Below are positions 1-8,700 of a DNA stretch of 64,000 bases, in pieces (within the stretch, counting starts at the first letter, position 1; each line of letters begins with the position of its first letter). A program made the position numbers and the translations under genes. Source of the DNA: Chloroflexus aggregans DSM 9485 (lineage in GTDB: Bacteria; Chloroflexota; Chloroflexia; Chloroflexales; Chloroflexaceae); contig NC_011831.1 in assembly GCF_000021945.1 (NCBI RefSeq), positions 620,001 through 684,000 of the forward strand, given 5' to 3'. Under the pieces are notes generated by a model that worked only from the letters and a program-made list of their open reading frames with translations, searched no databases and was not told the DNA's origin.

Positions 1-1
1 T

Positions 2-514
2 TACTACAAGGGCAATCCCGATGCACCGGTAAAAGTGATTGCCTTTGAAGATTACCAGTGCCCTGGGTGTGCGTTCTTTACCCGTAATCTCGAACCGATC
101 CTCGAACGCGATTATATCAATACCGGAAAAGTGCAGTTTATCTACCACGAACTGCCACTCACCAACATTCATCCCAACGCCCTACCGGCTGCCGAAGCGG
201 CCCGTTGTGCCGGTGATCAAGGCAAGTTCTGGGAAATGCACGGCCAGCTCTTTGCGAACCAGAGTATCTGGTCGCAACTAAATTCACCGTTGAATACTTT
301 TAGTGGTTACGCCGGCATTATCGGGATTGACCGCGCAGCGTTCGATTCGTGTATGCAGGCCGCTACTCACCGTGAAGCTATCTTGGCTGCTGCTCAATCG
401 GCAGCCGAACTTGGCGTGCAGGCGACTCCATCGTTTAGCGTCAACGGTCAGATCGTTGACTCGAACCGTTTGTTTACTGCAATCGACGCAGCACTACGTG
501 CAGCCGGTCGTTAA
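2..514 (+). CDS. DsbA-family thioredoxin-fold oxidoreductase (5' end outside window)
   Basis: The frame is open from base 2, so the gene begins upstream of the window; 170 residues are visible. The fragment opens with a GNPDAPV motif that usually precedes the first beta strand in DsbA/Com1-like proteins, followed by the redox motif CPGC (fragment residues 20-23). A QATPSF segment near residue 141 supplies the cis-proline loop, and SVNGQIVDS follows as in this family. Such proteins make or shuffle disulfides outside the cytoplasm; the export signal must lie in the missing N-terminus. It is clearly related to the lipoprotein at 20555-21310, so this genome carries at least two copies. Partner and substrate cannot be told from here. 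The stop is TAA at 512-514. Confidence 0.88.
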   Translation, partial: YYKGNPDAPVKVIAFEDYQCPGCAFFTRNLEPILERDYINTGKVQFIYHELPLTNIHPNALPAAEAARCAGDQGKFWEMHGQLFANQSIWSQLNSPLNTFSGYAGIIGIDRAAFDSCMQAATHREAILAAAQSAAELGVQATPSFSVNGQIVDSNRLFTAIDAALRAAGR

Positions 515-556
515 CTAGAGACGTATGACCTGCGGGAGTGAAGCGAAGTATCGACT

Positions 557-674
557 GCGGCAGTCCCCCTGCTGTCCTACATCCTACCAGTGTGGACTGC
601 GGCAGTCCCCCTGCCGCCCAGCGTCCTGGCAGTGTGGCAGCCCGTCATATGGACTGCGGTAGTCCCACTGCCGC
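557..674. repeat. Three spaced copies of a GC-rich hairpin repeat
   Basis: Three near-identical copies of GGACTGCGGCAGTCCC followed by CTGCCG occur at about 553-575, 595-617 and 652-674. Each folds into a 7-bp stem (GCGGCAG with CTGCCGC) around a 5-nt loop: 557-575, 599-617 and 656-674. The first and third carry G-U wobbles that keep the pairing. They fill the gap between the DsbA-like gene and secD. They may end transcription of the former or be a small dispersed repeat; no T-rich tail follows. Confidence 0.7.
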
Positions 675-746
675 CAATAATTGACGACCCGCCGTTTCCG
701 GCTTATAATGAGCCGGTTTTTCAACATCGTGAGGAGTGCTGTCGCC

Positions 747-2135
747 GTGCAAAACCGAAATCTGTCTGCACTCATTTTGATCATTGTTGTCTTGGGATTA
801 GCTCTTGCCATCAACTTCGCCCCCAACAACAACTTTCTTGGCCGTGATGTCAGTGTCCGCCTTGGTCTCGACCTGCAAGGTGGGATTCAAGTCTTATTGC
901 GTGCGGCCGATCCAAATGCCACCGCTGAACAGATCGCTACCGCTGCCGGTGTGATCGAGCAGCGTGTCAATGCACTCGGTGTCGGTGAAACGGTTGTCCA
1001 ACGCGCCGGCAACGACCGAATCATTGTCGAATTGCCCGGCGTCGCTAATCCCGAACAGGCGATTGAAACCTTACGCGGCACCGGACGACTAGAGTTCATC
1101 GACTCGCAAGGCCAATATCTGGCTGAGGGTACTATCGTCCGCACGTCAAACAGTCCTAATCCGCCGCAATTACTCGAAACCGATACCATAACCGACCCCA
1201 ACAGCCTTGGCCCGATCTATCAGAGTATTACCGATGGCGCCGACCTTGATACGGGAGCCGTCCAACCCACTTTCTCGCAAGGTGGCGCGCTTGGCAGCCG
1301 CCCCGCCGTCTCGTTTGCCTTCCGTGGCGCTTCGGCTCAGCGGCTGGCTTCGTTTACCGCCGCTAATGTTGGCAAACCAATGTGCATCGTCCTGGATAAT
1401 GTGGTGGTGAGCTGCCCGGTGATCAATGCAGCTCTGACCGATGGTTCAGGCGTGATCGAAGTGACGACCGAAGCCGAGCGTAATCAGATTTTTAATAAGT
1501 TAAAGTATGGTGCCTTGCCGGTACCGCTGGTGGTCGAGACGAGCCGTACCGTGACCGCTACACTCGGACAAGAGAGTGTATCTGCGAGTATTGTGGCCGG
1601 TATCATCGGGCTATCGGTGGTCGCAATCTTTATGATCCTCTTTTACCGCGGCCCTGGCCTGATTGCGACCATCGCTTTGCTGATCTACACGGCCATCAGT
1701 TTCGCTATTTACCGACTCATCCCGGTAACGCTCACCCTACCGGGTATTGCCGGCTTTATCCTCTCGATCGGTTTGGCCGTCGATGCCAATGTGCTGATCT
1801 TTGCGCGTCTGCGCGAAGAGTACCGCCGCGGTCGCGATATTCGCAATGCGCTTGAGTTGGCGTTTGTCGAATCTTGGCCGGCTATTCGCGACTCGAGCGT
1901 TTCAACATTGATCACCAGTATTGTGCTATTTATGTTCGGCAACAGCTTCGGTGTTAGCTTGATCAAGGGCTTTGCCCTAACCCTTGGGTTGGGTATTGTG
2001 ATCAGCCTGTTTACCGCGGTTATCGTCACCCGTACCTTTATGCGCATAGTGTTACCGCTGTTTAGCGATGAGCGGGCATGGTGGTTTGGTGTTGACCGGC
2101 GCAATCCAGAAACGGCGGTAACGGCAATATCGTGA
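747..2135 (+). CDS. secD: Protein translocase subunit SecD
   Basis: SecD with SecF forms the membrane complex that uses the proton-motive force to pull secreted proteins through SecYEG. The 462-residue product starts with one membrane helix (ILIIVVLGLALAINF) and the SecD signature RLGLDLQGG. The periplasmic part lies in the middle, and five further helices in the last 190 residues include SIGLAVDANVLIFARLREE. I chose the GTG at 747 because GAGGAG sits 10 bases before it. The frame is open up to ATG 681 and 708, but those extra codons run into the hairpin repeat. secF follows 60 bases later, so the pair is probably one transcript. It is short for SecD, as in many Gram-positive and Chloroflexota proteins. 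Confidence 0.93.
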   Translation: MQNRNLSALILIIVVLGLALAINFAPNNNFLGRDVSVRLGLDLQGGIQVLLRAADPNATAEQIATAAGVIEQRVNALGVGETVVQRAGNDRIIVELPGVANPEQAIETLRGTGRLEFIDSQGQYLAEGTIVRTSNSPNPPQLLETDTITDPNSLGPIYQSITDGADLDTGAVQPTFSQGGALGSRPAVSFAFRGASAQRLASFTAANVGKPMCIVLDNVVVSCPVINAALTDGSGVIEVTTEAERNQIFNKLKYGALPVPLVVETSRTVTATLGQESVSASIVAGIIGLSVVAIFMILFYRGPGLIATIALLIYTAISFAIYRLIPVTLTLPGIAGFILSIGLAVDANVLIFARLREEYRRGRDIRNALELAFVESWPAIRDSSVSTLITSIVLFMFGNSFGVSLIKGFALTLGLGIVISLFTAVIVTRTFMRIVLPLFSDERAWWFGVDRRNPETAVTAIS

Positions 2136-2195
2136 CAACACCCGATGCAGATGAAGAAAACCGAACTCGCGCCATAATACCGGAGTAACATTTGT

Positions 2196-3197
2196 ATGGA
2201 ACACCTCGTTCGCCGTCGCTACTGGTGGTTTGCCTTTTCACTGCTGGTAATCTTGCCGGGCCTTTACATGCTTTTCTTGCATCCGCTCATTACCACCGGA
2301 CGGTTTGCCATTGGGTTGAAGCCGAGCATTGATTTTGCCGGTGGCGCACTATGGGAACTGCGCTTTCCCGATACAGCGCCGGAGAAGCTTACTACCGATC
2401 AGATCGCACAGGCGTTTGCCACCGCCGGCTTTGAAAACGCCCAAGTCCAACTGAGTCCAACCGTTATCAATGGGCAAACGGTAGCCGCAGCCCTGGTCCG
2501 CACTCGTCCGCTCAGTGAGTCGGATCCCAACCGCGAAATCGAGGCCGTTACGAACGCATTGACCGCAACATTTGGTACGGTCAGCCGTGAACGCCTCGAG
2601 AGCGTTGGCCCCACCGTGAGCGCCGAATCGACGCGCAGCGCCGTGATCGCCGTACTCGGCGCTTCACTCGTGATCTTGCTGTACTTGACATGGGCGTTCC
2701 GTAAAGCGCCCCATCCGGTGCGCTACGGCGTCTGTGCGCTGATCTCAATGCTGCACGATGTGCTCGTGGTACTCGGTATCGCCGCTATTCTCGGTGCTAC
2801 TATCGGGCTAGAGGTTGATGCCCTTTTCCTGACTGCGCTGCTCACCACGTTGAGCTTTTCGGTACATGACACCATTGTGGTGTTCGACCGTATTCGTGAA
2901 AATCTGCTCAATCGCCACCCTGCTGAAACGTTTGATGATATTGTCAATCACAGCCTTGTCCAGACCCTGCCGCGCTCGATCAATACCCAATTGACAACGT
3001 TCTTTACGCTGACTGCCCTGCTTCTTTTCGGCGGTGATACCATTCGTAATTTCGTGTTGATGTTGCTGATCGGGTTAATCAGCGGTACCTATTCGTCGAT
3101 CTTCAACGCTGCCCAGCTTTTGGTCGTTTGGGAACACCGCGAATGGCGGAATTGGTTTGGTCGCGGTCGCCGCGACGAAGCTGCCCAAGCAGCGTGA
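2196..3197 (+). CDS. secF: Protein translocase subunit SecF
   Basis: Membrane partner of SecD in the SecDF export motor. The 333-residue product has an N-terminal helix (YWWFAFSLLVILPGLYMLF) and the SecF signature DFAGGALWELRF near residue 48. A short extracytoplasmic part and five C-terminal helices follow, including VDALFLTALLTTLSFSVHDT and the FDRIRENL loop typical of SecF. ATG 2196 is preceded by GGAG about ten bases upstream. The gene is separate from secD and not fused as in some Firmicutes. A strong hairpin follows at 3222-3246. Confidence 0.95.
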   Translation: MEHLVRRRYWWFAFSLLVILPGLYMLFLHPLITTGRFAIGLKPSIDFAGGALWELRFPDTAPEKLTTDQIAQAFATAGFENAQVQLSPTVINGQTVAAALVRTRPLSESDPNREIEAVTNALTATFGTVSRERLESVGPTVSAESTRSAVIAVLGASLVILLYLTWAFRKAPHPVRYGVCALISMLHDVLVVLGIAAILGATIGLEVDALFLTALLTTLSFSVHDTIVVFDRIRENLLNRHPAETFDDIVNHSLVQTLPRSINTQLTTFFTLTALLLFGGDTIRNFVLMLLIGLISGTYSSIFNAAQLLVVWEHREWRNWFGRGRRDEAAQAA

Positions 3198-3221
3198 TCA
3201 TAGGCTGATGCCATATCAACG

Positions 3222-3246
3222 AGGGGCAGGTTTCTCACCTGCCCCT
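3222..3246. terminator. Perfect hairpin between convergent secF and DUF427 gene
   Basis: AGGGGCAGGT (3222-3231) pairs without mismatch with ACCTGCCCCT (3237-3246) around a TTCTC loop. It lies between two genes that point at each other and probably ends transcription from both sides. Only a weak T-rich stretch follows on the plus strand (GTATGTTGTT). Confidence 0.75.
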
Positions 3247-3254
3247 GTATGTTG

Positions 3255-3539
3255 TTACGCTTCTACCTTCACTCCTCGCCAAAACGCAATGTAACCGGCT
3301 ATCTGCTTAGCTGCGTCCTTCGGCGCCGGATAATACCACGCCGTATCGCGATTCACCTCACCGTTCACCACGACATCGTAATAGCTGGCCGTCCCTTTCC
3401 AAGAACACACGGTATGTGTTTGGCTCTCGCGCAGATACTCGCGCCGCACCGAATCAGGCGGAAAGTAGTGATTCCCTTCAACGACAATTGTTGCATCGCT
3501 TTCGGCGATGATCGCACCATTCCAAATTGCTCGTGGCAT
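3255..3539 (-). CDS. DUF427 family protein
   Basis: A 94-residue protein of the DUF427 family, whose members are about this size and fold as a small beta barrel. Family hallmarks are RAIWNGAIIAESD at the start, VVEGNHYFPPDSV, and the later CSWKGTASYYDVVV and AWYYPAPKDAAKQIAGYIAFW. The biochemical role is not established. The ATG at 3539 has GAGGAGGG a few bases upstream, so I prefer it to the ATG 39 bases further out. It stands alone, convergent with secF and divergent from dprA. Confidence 0.88.
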   Translation of the reverse strand: MPRAIWNGAIIAESDATIVVEGNHYFPPDSVRREYLRESQTHTVCSWKGTASYYDVVVNGEVNRDTAWYYPAPKDAAKQIAGYIAFWRGVKVEA

Positions 3540-3682
3540 CCGACCCTCCTCAATACAATGCATACTTCCCATAAGCATTATGACTCGATTTGCGCATCTT
3601 TTGCCCTACCAAAACGGTTTATTTATAGACACGATGAGCTGATCGCCACGGTGCAGCACTCACCAATATTGCCGAAGACACC

Positions 3683-4771
3683 ATGATCGACGATACTATT
3701 CGCTACTATATCGGGTTTAACTTGACACCGGGAATTGGTCCACTGCGACTGAGCCGTCTGATCGAGCGATGTGGTTCGGTGGCTGCGGCCTGGCATGCCG
3801 ACGACGCCACCATGGTAGCTGCCGGTCTCGATGCACGGAGTATTGCCAACCTACGCACTGCCCGCCAAACCCTTGATCTCGACGTCGAAGTGGCACGTCT
3901 GCGGGCGCACGGTATCACCCCACTGGCAATTACCGATCCGGCCTATCCACCCTTACTACGAATGATCGCTGCCCCACCCCCATTGCTGTATGTGCGTGGG
4001 ACAATGACTGCCTCGGATCAACGAGCCATCGCCATTGTTGGTACACGCCATCCTACACCCTACGGACGGGAAGTGACCCGACGCTTGGCGCGCGATTTAG
4101 CGGTTGTCGGTATCACGATTGTCAGCGGCTTAGCCTTGGGTGTCGACACAATTGCCCATACAGCGGCCCTCGAAGCCGGTGGGCGTACACTGGCCGTGTT
4201 AGCCTGTGGCGCTGACCGCGTGTATCCAGAACGGAATCGCATCCTCGCCGAGCAGATCGTTACTGCCGGTGCCCTGATCAGCGATTACCCGCTCGGCACG
4301 CCACCGGCTCCGCTCAACTTTCCACCGCGTAATCGGATTATTGCCGGCTTAAGCCTGGCAACACTGGTTGTAGAAGCACGTGAAGACAGTGGTGCGCTCA
4401 TCACTGTGCAATTCGCCCTCGATCAAGGGCGTGACGTGATGGCAGTTCCAGGGTCGATCTTCAACCCGCTGAGTGCCGGTCCTCATCGGTTGATCCGCGA
4501 GGGTGCGGCGATTATCACCAGCGCGCAGGATGTGCTGGGCGTGCTCAACCTCGAAGGACGTAGTGATCTCCACGAACCACCGCTTGAGTTAGCACTTACG
4601 GCTGAGGAAGAGGCCATCTACCGCGTGGTCGAAAGTGAACCGCAGCATATTGATGTCATTGGGCGTGCTGCCGGACAGGCAGCCGCAACAACGGCAGCGG
4701 CATTAGCGTTACTGGAACTGAAAGGACTTGTGCGGCAAGTCGCACCACTCTACTATGCACGGGGTCGCTGA
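3683..4771 (+). CDS. dprA: DNA processing protein DprA/Smf
   Basis: DprA binds incoming single-stranded DNA and loads RecA during natural transformation. The 362-residue product has the usual order. An N-terminal helical region contains two helix-hairpin-helix-like stretches (GIGPLRLSRLIERCG). The Rossmann-like core follows, with IAIVGTRHPTPYGRE near residue 115, SGLALGVDTIAH near 150, ACGADRVYPERN, and FPPRNRIIAGLS with EDSGALITVQFALDQGRDV after it. A small C-terminal winged-helix region lies from about residue 300. It is full length and lies alone between a DUF427 gene and a convergent Nudix gene. Confidence 0.95.
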   Translation: MIDDTIRYYIGFNLTPGIGPLRLSRLIERCGSVAAAWHADDATMVAAGLDARSIANLRTARQTLDLDVEVARLRAHGITPLAITDPAYPPLLRMIAAPPPLLYVRGTMTASDQRAIAIVGTRHPTPYGREVTRRLARDLAVVGITIVSGLALGVDTIAHTAALEAGGRTLAVLACGADRVYPERNRILAEQIVTAGALISDYPLGTPPAPLNFPPRNRIIAGLSLATLVVEAREDSGALITVQFALDQGRDVMAVPGSIFNPLSAGPHRLIREGAAIITSAQDVLGVLNLEGRSDLHEPPLELALTAEEEAIYRVVESEPQHIDVIGRAAGQAAATTAAALALLELKGLVRQVAPLYYARGR

Positions 4772-4884
4772 GACGTGATATTGCTGAACCTGCTGTGACC
4801 GCTTCACCTGTCCAGACTTTTCTGGCACGTTACGGCGCTAAGACGTGCTACTGCTGAACCTGCCTTAACGCCTCATCACCGGTC
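4766..4884. repeat. Imperfect direct repeat spanning the dprA/Nudix convergent ends
   Basis: Two similar stretches of about 45 bases, starting at 4766 (CGCTGAGACGTG) and 4836 (CGCTAAGACGTG), share GCTGAACCTGC and a following C-rich TCA/CC segment. The first copy contains the dprA stop and the second runs into the 3' end of the Nudix gene. It looks like a local duplication of an intergenic tail. A short CCAGA/TCTGG hairpin lies between the copies. Confidence 0.5.
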
Positions 4885-5349
4885 AAACGTAGCTTCAGGC
4901 CGGTCGGCGAAGGCATCGACCAACATCCGGCGTGTGCGGTTGAGTAATGGTGGTAGATGGTCGGGCGCAAAAAAGCCAACGTTAACGTTCTCGTGACCGG
5001 CTTGTTGCAATTCACCACCGACGATCCGCGCTGCAAAAAAGATGGCTAAAATCTGTGATTGGTCACCGTTGGGATAGCTCCATGCGAAATCGGGACCGCT
5101 GTAGATACCGATCAACTTAAATGGCTCTAAAATCAGACCGGTCTCTTCCTGTACTTCGCGAACTAAAGCCCGTGCCGGTGATTCATCGAGGCTAATCGTC
5201 CCACCCGGCACATCCCACAACATCACATCGGCCCGCCGGCACAACAAGATACGGCCCGTTTCATCACGAACAAAGCCACTCGCCCGTACCTGTAAAATTC
5301 GTTGGTGGCCGACGTAGCTCCGTAGCCAGCGCGTATATTTGACGGTCAT
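4876..5349 (-). CDS. Nudix hydrolase
   Basis: A 157-residue Nudix-fold hydrolase. The Nudix box is complete: G-x5-E-x7-REVQEETGL beginning at GTISLDE (about residues 50-72), which supplies the metal-binding glutamates. WDVPGG before it is typical. Family members split nucleoside diphosphates joined to another group; the substrate here is unknown. The N-terminal stretch (YTRWLRSYVGHQRILQVRASGFV) resembles the ADP-ribose/NADH-type subgroup, but that is only suggestive. ATG 5349 has GGAG 12 bases upstream. The gene converges on dprA and is followed upstream by the LysR gene on the same strand, 66 bases away. Confidence 0.9.
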   Translation of the reverse strand: MTVKYTRWLRSYVGHQRILQVRASGFVRDETGRILLCRRADVMLWDVPGGTISLDESPARALVREVQEETGLILEPFKLIGIYSGPDFAWSYPNGDQSQILAIFFAARIVGGELQQAGHENVNVGFFAPDHLPPLLNRTRRMLVDAFADRPEATFDR

Positions 5350-5415
5350 ACCCTATACTCCTTATGTGTATGACACCGCCAATTATATCATTACTCAACC
5401 ACGACGCCGGCACAA

Positions 5416-6297
5416 TCATCCCTTCCCCTTCAACCAAGCGGTCAATGCCTGACTCTGCGGTCGTTCAATCAAGCGGACACGACTCAATCGGCGCTGGATC
5501 ATCAAACTTGGGATGCGTAGAATTGTCAACCGACCGGCGATGATCTCCATCTGGATAGCTACCTTCGAGACAATGCTCAACCCCAAGCCGGCACTGACCG
5601 CATGCTTCACCGCTTCAGTACTCCCCAACTCCATCACCGGCTGTACTGTAATCCCCCGCTCAGCCAGTGCTTGCTCCATCACCTCGCGCGTCCCCGAACC
5701 CGGTTCACGTAAGACAAACGGTGCCCCGATAATATCGGCCTCGGTCAGATGAGCACGACGGGCCAGCGGGTGATCAGGCGCTGCGATCACCACTAACTCA
5801 TCGTCACGCCACAGCGTGATTTGTAACCGTTCGTCCGGCGTCACCGGCCCCTCAACATACGCCACTTCAATGCGATACTCCAGCAGATGTTCCATCACCT
5901 GCTGGGTATTCCCAATGTTGAGGAATAACTCGATCCCTGGATACTGGCGATGGTAGGCGCCGAGCAGCGGCGGTAAGAGATAGGTGCCGATCGTACTACT
6001 TGCACCAATCGCCAACCGACCTCGTTGCAAACCGCGTAGTTCGTTTAGCGACTCGATAGCCAGCCGTTCGTGAGCAAAGATGCGCCGAGCGTGTTCACCG
6101 AGAATCACCCCCGCCTCGGTAGGAGCGACACCGCGCGGTCTCCGTTCAAGCAGTACCGTCCCTAATTGGCGCTCTAGTTCTTGTACGGCCCGCGACACTG
6201 CCGATTGACTCATCGTCAGCGCTTCTGCCGCACGAGTAAAGCTACCATGGTCGAGGACAGCTACGTAGATGCGCAGCAGATGAAGGTTGAGCGTCAA
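5416..6297 (-). CDS. LysR-family transcriptional regulator
   Basis: A 293-residue LysR-type regulator. The N-terminal winged helix-turn-helix is clear (HGSFTRAAEALTMSQSAVSR, about residues 17-36, then LERQLG and LLERRPRGVAPTEAG). It is followed by a two-lobed effector domain with RGRLAIGASSTIGTYLLPPLL and the hinge region APFVLREPGSGTRE. The effector domain resembles the CysL/CbbR-like branch, but the ligand cannot be read from sequence. LysR genes are often autoregulated and control a neighbour; here the upstream neighbour is the noncoding array, so the target is not obvious. It ends 66 bases from the Nudix start. Confidence 0.92.
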   Translation of the reverse strand: MTLNLHLLRIYVAVLDHGSFTRAAEALTMSQSAVSRAVQELERQLGTVLLERRPRGVAPTEAGVILGEHARRIFAHERLAIESLNELRGLQRGRLAIGASSTIGTYLLPPLLGAYHRQYPGIELFLNIGNTQQVMEHLLEYRIEVAYVEGPVTPDERLQITLWRDDELVVIAAPDHPLARRAHLTEADIIGAPFVLREPGSGTREVMEQALAERGITVQPVMELGSTEAVKHAVSAGLGLSIVSKVAIQMEIIAGRLTILRIPSLMIQRRLSRVRLIERPQSQALTAWLKGKG

Positions 6298-6390
6298 GCT
6301 CTCCTCCTTACAATTTATTGCAGTTAAGAGAGAATTGCTCCCATTCTACCATAAATGTAGTTCGTACCGTTCACACGAGCTTCCTTACTG

Positions 6391-8482
6391 TTCAACCGGC
6401 GTGAACCGGATAGCAAGATTACTCGCTGCGCTCGCAATGACACGAGGAGTCACCGAACCTGGGCACCGCGAACACCGCGCACCGTCCCCTTTCCGGTCAC
6501 CGCGAACACCGCGCACCATCCCCTTTCCGGTCACCGCGAACACCGCGCACCGTCCCCTTTTCTGTCATGTCGAGCGGAGCGAGACATCCTCAACAACCAA
6601 TGGTCACCGAACCCTATCACGTCAACCGGCGTGAACCGGATGGCAAGATTACTCGCTGCGCTCGCAATGACACGAGGAGTCACCGAACCTAGGCACCGCG
6701 AACACCGCGCACCGTCCCCTTTCCGGTCACCGCGAACACCGCGCACCGTCCCCTTTCCGGTCACCGCGAACACCGCGCACCATCCCCTTTCCGGTCACCG
6801 CGAACACCGCGCACCGTCCCCTTTTCTGTCATGTCGAGCGGAGCGAGACATCCTCAACAACCAATGGTCACCGAACCCTATCACGTCAACCGGCGTGAAC
6901 CGGATAGCAAGATTACTCGCTGCGCTCGCAATGACACGAGGAGTCACCGAACCTAGGCACCGCGAACACCGCGCACCGTCCCCTTTCCGGTCACCGCGAA
7001 CACCGCGCACCATCCCCTTTCCGGTCACCGCGAACACCGCGCACCGTCCCCTTTTCTGTCATGTCGAGCGGAGCGAGACATCCTCAACAACCAATGGTCA
7101 CCGAACCCTATCACGTCAACCGGCGTGAACCGGATAGCAGGATTGCTCGCTGCGCTCGCAATGACACGAGGAGTCACCGAGCCTGGGCACCGCGAACACC
7201 GCGCACCGTCCCCTTTTCTGTCATGTCGAGCGGAGCGAGACATCTTCAACAACCAATGGTCACCGAACCCTATCACGTCAACCGGCGTGAACCGGATAGC
7301 AGGATTGCTCGCTGCGCTCGCAATGACACGAGGAGTCACCGAGCCTGGGCACCGCGAACACCGCGCACCGTCCCCTTTCCGGTCACCGCGACCGCAGCGC
7401 ACCATCCCCTTTCCGGTCACCGCGACCGCAGCGCACCATCCCCTTTTCGGTCATGTCGAGCGGAGCGAGACATCTTCAACAACCAATGGTCACCGAACTC
7501 TATCACGTCAACCGGCGTGAACCGGATAGCAGGATTGCTCGCTGCGCTCGCAATGACACGAGGAGTCACCGAACCTAGGCACCGCGAACACCGCGCACCG
7601 TCCCCTTTTCGGGCACCGCGACCGCAGCGCACCATCCCCTTTTCGGTCATGTCGAGCGGAGCGAGACATCTTCAACAACCAATGGTCACCGAACCCTATC
7701 ACGTCAACCGGCGTGAACCGGATAGCAAGATTACTCGCTGCGCTCGCAATGACACGAGGAGTCACCGAACCTAGGCACCGCGAACACCGCGCACCGTCCC
7801 CTTTTCTGTCATGTCGAGCGGAGCGAGACATCTTCAACAACCAATGGTCACCGAACCCTATCACGTCAACCGGCGTGAACCGGATAGCAGGATTGCTCGC
7901 TGCGCTCGCAATGACACGAGGAGTCACCGAACCTAGGCACCGCGAACACCGCGCACCGTCCCCTTTCCGGTCACCGCGACCGCAGCGCACCATCCCCTTT
8001 CCGGTCACCGCGACCGCAGCGCACCATCCCCTTTTCTGTCATGTCGAGCGGAGCGAGACATCTTCAACAACCAATGGTCACCGAACTCTATCACGTCAAC
8101 CGGCGTGAACCGGATAGCAAGATTACTCGCTGCGCTCGCAATGACACGAGAGGTCACCGAGCCTGGGCACCGCGAACACCGCGCACCGTCCCCTTTTCTG
8201 TCATGTCGAGCGGAGCGAGACATCTTCAACAACCAATGGTCACCGAACCCTATCACGTCAACCGGCGTGAACCGGATAGCAAGATTACTCGCTGCGCTCG
8301 CAATGACACGAGGAGTCACCGAACCTGGTCACCGCGAACACCGCGCACCGTCCCCTTTCCGGTCACCGCGAACACCGCGCACCATCCCCTTTTCTGTCAT
8401 GTCGAGCGGAGCGAGACATCTTCAACAACCAATGGTCACCGAACCCTATCACGTCAACCGGCGTGAACCGGATGGCAAGATT
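6391..8482. repeat. Nested tandem repeat array (10 units plus a partial eleventh)
   Basis: Eleven copies of TCAACCGGCGTGAACCGG start at about 6391, 6621, 6885, 7115, 7277, 7507, 7703, 7865, 8095, 8257 and 8453. The spacings are 230, 264, 230, 162, 230, 196, 162, 230, 162 and 196, that is 162 + 34k. The variable part is a 34-base block (CACCGCGAACACCGCGCACC and neighbours) present one to four times per unit, 23 copies in all. Each unit also holds two 25-base inverted arms. Units 5, 6 and 8 carry a variant block with CGACCGCAGCGC. Open frames exist on both strands but shift between units, so I call none of them genes. Confidence 0.95.
6564..6671. repeat. Inverted-arm module of the array (representative copy)
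   Basis: The 25-base arm at 6564-6588 (GTCATGTCGAGCGGAGCGAG plus ACATC) and the reverse complement of 6647-6671 match at 20 of 25 positions, separated by 58 bases. The core GAGCG-n-AGCGAG is itself nearly palindromic. The same pair recurs in every full unit. Similar GTCAT-GCGAGCG-AGCGA repeats are common as dispersed noncoding elements in many bacteria. This module may be the original mobile-like element that was then amplified in tandem. Confidence 0.75.
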
Positions 8483-8604
8483 GATACCGACCAAGGTGTA
8501 CTGTACTATTCGCCCGAACCGCCCTGTTGCATTCCGTAGTGTTGCCAACAGCAGTCGCTGCCGACTCTTCTAGCATTGATTTTTTATGCATAAAACTGAT
8601 GTAT

Positions 8605-8634
8605 GTTATCGAAAATATCTGCTTGTTCGATAAC
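8605..8634. promoter_or_regulatory. 9-bp palindrome, likely operator of the molybdoenzyme operon
   Basis: GTTATCGAA (8605-8613) and TTCGATAAC (8626-8634) are perfect inverted repeats separated by 12 bases. The right arm overlaps the predicted -35 box at 8623-8628, so a dimeric protein bound here would block RNA polymerase. It is not an FNR site. The protein that binds is unknown. Confidence 0.65.
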
Positions 8635-8651
8635 CGGCTTTATGCTAGTAT
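8623..8651 (+). promoter_or_regulatory. Predicted sigma-70-type promoter for the molybdoenzyme operon
   Basis: TTGTTC (8623-8628), a 17-base spacer and TAGTAT (8646-8651) with a TGC extension just before the -10. Transcription would start near 8658, about 43 bases before the first gene. Confidence 0.55.
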
Positions 8652-8700
8652 GCAATAAGGCTAAGATCGTTTAATCCATAATAGCCAGAAAGAGCTGGTC

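Noticed and set aside
3249-3686. Long plus-strand open frame opposite the DUF427 gene
   Set aside because: It is the antisense of a recognised protein family and shows no known motif.
6391-8482. Many open frames of 77-237 codons on both strands in the array, coding for repeats such as NRIAGLLAALAMTRGV
   Set aside because: They exist on both strands at once, arise from the repeat composition, and unit lengths of 162, 196 and 230 bases shift the frame between units. No ribosome site or protein family supports them.
6391-8482. A CRISPR array
   Set aside because: The repeats are in direct contact or in nested blocks with no unique spacers of constant length; the sequence between copies is itself repeated. 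No cas1, cas2 or effector genes are nearby.
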